NCBI GenBank assembly: GCA_922989275.2
Contig: OV277869.1
Coordinates: forward strand, 39,788,189 to 39,852,188
Reading direction: 5' to 3'
DNA from: Gari tellinella
Lineage: Eukaryota > Mollusca > Bivalvia > Cardiida > Psammobiidae
DNA length: 64,000 bases
Shown here in pieces: positions 61,110 through 64,000 of the stretch. The translations under genes and the position numbers were made by a program. Under the pieces are notes generated by a model that saw only the letters and a program-made list of their open reading frames with translations, ran no database searches and was not told where the DNA came from. The stretch's first letter is position 1. Each line of letters begins with the position of its first letter.

Positions 61110-61410
61110 CTGCCATTTCTCCGGATTTTCTTCATTTCTCCGAACCTACGAATTTTTCCGAAATCTTCGGATTTCTGCTTTTCCTTGTAAAATTTGGACT
61201 TATATGCGTTTTTTACTTAGGAAATATTGATATGGTTTACAAACGGTTTAGATCCAGATCAGACGCCGCGTTACGCGGCGTCTGATCTTGATCTTATCTG
61301 TTTGTAGAATAATTCAAGTGTTATAGAGCGTAAGGCTACGATTCCTAAAATCGCGCTTGAAATTGTAAAAATCTTAGGATTTTTATGAACAACTTACGGA
61401 AGCCCAGTCT
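61110..61410. repeat. Repeat S, copy 2, carrying a core I segment
   Basis: CTGCCATTTCTCCGGATTTT, GAAATCTTCGGATTTCTG, ACGATTCCTAAAATCGCGCT and AACTTACGGAAGCCCAGTCT match copy 1. About 150 bp between them hold a near-perfect core (61236-61305, GACGCCGCGTTACGCGGCGT) that copy 1 lacks. Confidence 0.72.
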
Positions 61411-61760
61411 ACTACCAATCGGTTTGCAAATGAAAGCGCTTGCATTTTTGTTTTTCAGTATAGTTTAATTGGTATGTGTTTGCTATTCCTTAATGCAAGT
61501 GAAATATATTGTTATTGCCATTGGATATTGTTATGCATTTTTGGATAACTCTATATTCTCAAAATTTTACCTAAGTATTATAAATAGTTATTTTGTTATA
61601 ATTGATGTTATATACGGTTATGTGTACATCAAACTATGTGATTACACTGATATAATTTACCTTATAAAGTATTAGATAGATCAACAACAATGCATATTTA
61701 TATTGATATGAAATGTTTACGTTATGTTATGCTACATGTACAGTACAAGTCTCGCAATGT
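61411..61760. other. AT-rich stretch without recognised element
   Basis: A 68-codon hydrophobic-looking frame (61469-61675) reflects the T-rich composition. No initiation or splice evidence. Confidence 0.4.
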
Positions 61761-61763
61761 TTA

Positions 61764-61985
61764 AAGAATCCGCGGTCCGTCGCAATTTCAGCGACCGCGG
61801 ACGGGCGTATTTGTCCGTCATGATATTTGAGGTATTCCGTAGTCCATCGCGGATAGTGATGGGTCCGTGATGGTGTCTCACCGGGGTTTCTCGCCGCCGG
61901 ACGCGATCGTTATCACCGCGGATCGTGGTGATATCGTCACGGACCGCGGTGCACCACTGCGGATCGCGCTGGTCCTTACCTGGAT
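61764..61985. repeat. GC-rich patch of CCGCGGTCCG-like words
   Basis: About 220 bp of markedly high GC contain CCGCGGTCCGTCGC, GCGACCGCGGACGG, CATCGCGGATAGTGATGG, CACCGCGGATCGTGGTGA and TCACGGACCGCGGTGCACCA. The words CCGCGG, TCCGTC/GACGGA and GATGG repeat in both orientations, suggesting a palindromic or tandem repeat. It has no counterpart elsewhere in the window. Confidence 0.65.
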
Positions 61986-62376
61986 TGATATTTTGTTTCC
62001 TTGGTTAATTTCCACAGCCTATTTGCTCCTATATTGCGCACAATAAAAGGTGTTCAATATATGAAATAAATCATTCGAAAAAAGTTCATTGTGGCTTATT
62101 TCCAACCGAAACCGTTCTGCATTCGACAAGCAGCTATTTGTTTGGCGTGTTTGATTTATGTTTACAGAACCTGATTGTGAATTGTCTGGTTCTGTTCGGA
62201 AAAATAAGATGTGCAATATTCGAGTCTATTTTCTACTTAAGTGTTGCCAAAAATGTATTTCTGATAAAGAAACACGGTACAACCGATTATCCAACAGCAA
62301 AAACAGCCTTTATGATGTTTCAACTTTGCATACACGCGTATGCCATTTTGGCTCTATATATAGTAAAGTTCCACTT
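61986..62376. other. Stretch without recognised element
   Basis: Overlapping short plus frames at 62138-62391 have no recognisable domain. Confidence 0.4.
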
Positions 62377-62608
62377 TTAACCCTTTCATGATCAAATTAT
62401 TCGGGAGAATTTTACCCCTTCATCGCTTTATTGTCGTCTGCTTCAATGTTGTTTTTTCTGCAATACACATTTCAAAGATATATTTAATGTTGTATGACCT
62501 TATAAACGTCGATACGACAGTCAAACTGTGTGGGTCCTAATTGCGTCTGATCAGGGCCCAACTAGTTACAAACGCGCTTTAAAGCGTCATTGAGAGTGAA
62601 AGGGTTAT
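62377..62608 (-). mobile_element. Family C MITE
   Basis: It runs from TTAACCCTTTCATGATCAAA, with inner TTACCCCTTCATCG and GTCGTCTGCTTCAATG, to a core shortened on the left (GGGTCCTAATTGCGTCTGAT) and GAGAGTGAAAGGGTTAT. Confidence 0.88.
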
Positions 62609-63011
62609 AAGTAAATCGATTTTACGGTTTCAATTTCACATCAGTCTAAATACTAGTATCATAAATCTCCTGAAAACTATTCCCAAAATCTATGAGTCCG
62701 CATTAGGCTTCTATGATTCCTGTGTAGATTAGCCTACATAATTATCAGACTGGCAGACGAAATAACTTTGAGGGTGTATTATGTCATAGTGGGAATCATT
62801 TATAATGGAAGTGAAAGGATTAAAGAATAATTATTAATTATTCTAAACTCAAAATACGTCACTCTAACGCAAACATTCTTTCTTTTTAAACGGATATTTC
62901 TTAATTTAAATGCCCACTAGTGTTAAATACCAGACGCTTCAAATAAAAGCAATATCAAGACAATACTGAATCTTAACATGTCTTTTTTAAACACTGCATG
63001 CAATCGAATTA
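62609..63011. other. Stretch without recognised element
   Basis: No TIR, core, exon or RNA gene was seen. Confidence 0.4.
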
Positions 63012-63268
63012 TACTGTGGAGAAATGTTATTCTTTCCCAATAAACGCGTTTACGCTAAAACAAGTATTTCAATTGCAAACAAATTGGAGCAAGATTAGAC
63101 GCCGGGTTACCCGGCGTCTGATTAGGCTCCAAACTGTTTGTCACTCAGATAAAAATATGTAGACATATTTATAACAAAGTTGTCATTACATGTATATGCA
63201 TTCAAGTGTTTTGCGTTCGCGTTTCGTTTGCGTTTAAACGGGAAAGTATAAACGTTTTCTCCATTGTA
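63012..63268 (-). mobile_element. Family A MITE, near-complete, old subfamily
   Basis: It runs from TACTGTGGAGAAATG to ACGTTTTCTCCATTGTA. The core palindrome is near-perfect with matched GATTAG / CTGATTAGG. CATTACATGTATATGC interrupts the right arm. Confidence 0.9.
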
Positions 63269-63812
63269 AATGTAACAGATTTTGGTCGTTTACAAACTTA
63301 CTAAAAACTCGGAACATCGAATCCTGTTACCATACAAAAACCCGGACTAGAGAGATTCTTAAGCAGTTTATTGGTGGTGGGGTTTAAAAACAACATTTTA
63401 AACAGTTTTTATTGAATGGCGTTTTAAAAATGTGGCAACTAAATGCAGGATGGCTTTAAGACAGGTAGCAGCTAATTGCAGATGAGCAGTAATTTAGCAA
63501 GCTCTGCTGTACTGTTGCGATCAACCACCTGCCTTAATGACTATTTAAGCCTGTTATTGTATCCTTTGTAAGCAAATAGAATAAATATATTTCGGACGGA
63601 AAATTGATTTCGCCGGTTGCCGGTTACACACATGGGAAACTGAAGGAGCTTCCTGCCTTACTTTCACCTTTATGTAAACAGTAACCTGTCCTAAACACCT
63701 AATAATTAACACAGTTTTAAGGGGGGAGGAAAGGGAAGAGAGAAAGAAATAACTGTTTTAGTAGCATATTCATAAAGCCTAATAAATGCAGGTAAATTTG
63801 ACATTCGCTGCA
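63269..63812. other. Stretch with worn core II fragments
   Basis: TGGCTTTAAGACAGGTAGCA (63451) and GGAGCTTCCTGCCTTACTTT with CACCTAATAATTAACACAGT (63645-63715) resemble family E. No ends are intact. Confidence 0.45.
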
Positions 63813-64000
63813 GACAGTGGAAAATACGTTATTTTTCCCCGTTTAAACGCAAACGAAACGCAATCGCAAGGCACTAAAATGTAGAAAATGTCAAGTTCTA
63901 CATAATTCTAACAATTCCTTTTTATCTGAGTGGCAAACAGTTTGGAGCCTGATCAGACGCTGGGTAACCCAGCCTCTGATCTGACTCCAAACTGTTTGCA
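63813..64000 (+). mobile_element. Family A MITE, cut by the window edge
   Basis: It begins ACAGTGGAAAATACG with the old arm AACGAAACGCAATCGCAAGG. Core I has the matched variant GACGCTGGGTAACCCAGC. The right arm lies beyond base 64000. Confidence 0.9.

Noticed and set aside
61469..61675. 68-codon hydrophobic frame as a membrane protein
   Set aside because: The region is extremely T-rich, which alone yields Ile/Phe/Tyr/Val-rich translation. No initiation context or homology was recognised.
1..64000. Regularly recurring palindromic repeats suggesting a CRISPR array or bacterial REP/BIME elements
   Set aside because: Spacing is irregular (hundreds to thousands of bases), repeats carry TA or TTAA target duplications and transposon-type ends, and spliced receptor exons with a very long intron point to a eukaryote.

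Overview
The window looks like eukaryotic, probably animal, non-coding DNA. It is AT-rich, carries no operon or bacterial gene structure, and is almost wholly made of short non-autonomous transposable elements. The abundant TACATGTA words and the kind of element landscape suggest a mollusc, perhaps a bivalve, but that is an inference from style only. No rRNA, tRNA or CRISPR array was found. Almost all open frames longer than 60 codons are read-through of the repeats.

The only convincing host gene is the 5' part of a class B (secretin-family) G-protein-coupled receptor on the plus strand. Coding exon 1 is 22956-23052 and coding exon 2 is 54564-54662. Both end in a GTAAGT donor, and the two exons fit at a phase-1 junction across an intron of about 31.5 kb. 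Exon 2 encodes the first half of the extracellular hormone-receptor domain (Cys...Trp-Asp...Cys-Trp-Pro...Pro-Cys-Pro). Everything from 54663 to the end of the window is probably intron 2; no third exon was recognised.

The rest is a dense, nested community of MITE-like elements, named here by letter. A: about 250 bp, TA target duplication, ends CAGTGGAGAA / TTCTCCACTG; about 30 near-complete and many broken copies. 'Plus' for A means the arm containing CGTTTAAACG comes first. B: about 250 bp, TTAA target, end CCCTTTACCC. C: about 240 bp, TTAA target, end CCCTTTCA. D: about 370 bp, TA target, end CAGTGCTCCCTCC. E: about 210 bp, TA target, end CAGTAAAACCTC. F: about 570 bp, TA target, end CAGTGGTAAATACG; two copies. 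K, L, M, N, S and T are rarer elements described below. A, C and D share one palindromic centre of about 70 bp (core I, containing GATCAGACGCCG / CGGCGTCTGATC and flanked by GCAAACAGTTTGGA / TCCAAACTGTTTGC). B, E, K and T share a different palindromic centre (core II, containing AAAGCAGAATGCGCC / GGCGCATTCTGCTTT). Unrelated termini with a common centre are the most unusual thing in the window.

Layout: 1-22.4 kb is an upstream MITE field with a 1.6 kb TIR element (T, 4148-5776) and a LINE 3' end (6541-7075, minus). 22.4-23.05 kb is the receptor's putative 5' region and exon 1. 23.05-54.56 kb is intron 1, holding a reverse-transcriptase LINE fragment (38557-39570), a 1.5 kb segmental duplication (41803-43280 and 45981-47744), two F elements and dozens of MITEs. 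54.66-64 kb is probably intron 2, again MITE-rich, with a GC-rich repeat patch at 61.76-61.99 kb. Nested and empty/filled site pairs within the window directly document TA insertion for A and TTAA insertion for B and C. The repeat boundaries were read by eye; ends of degenerate copies may be off by 10-30 bases.
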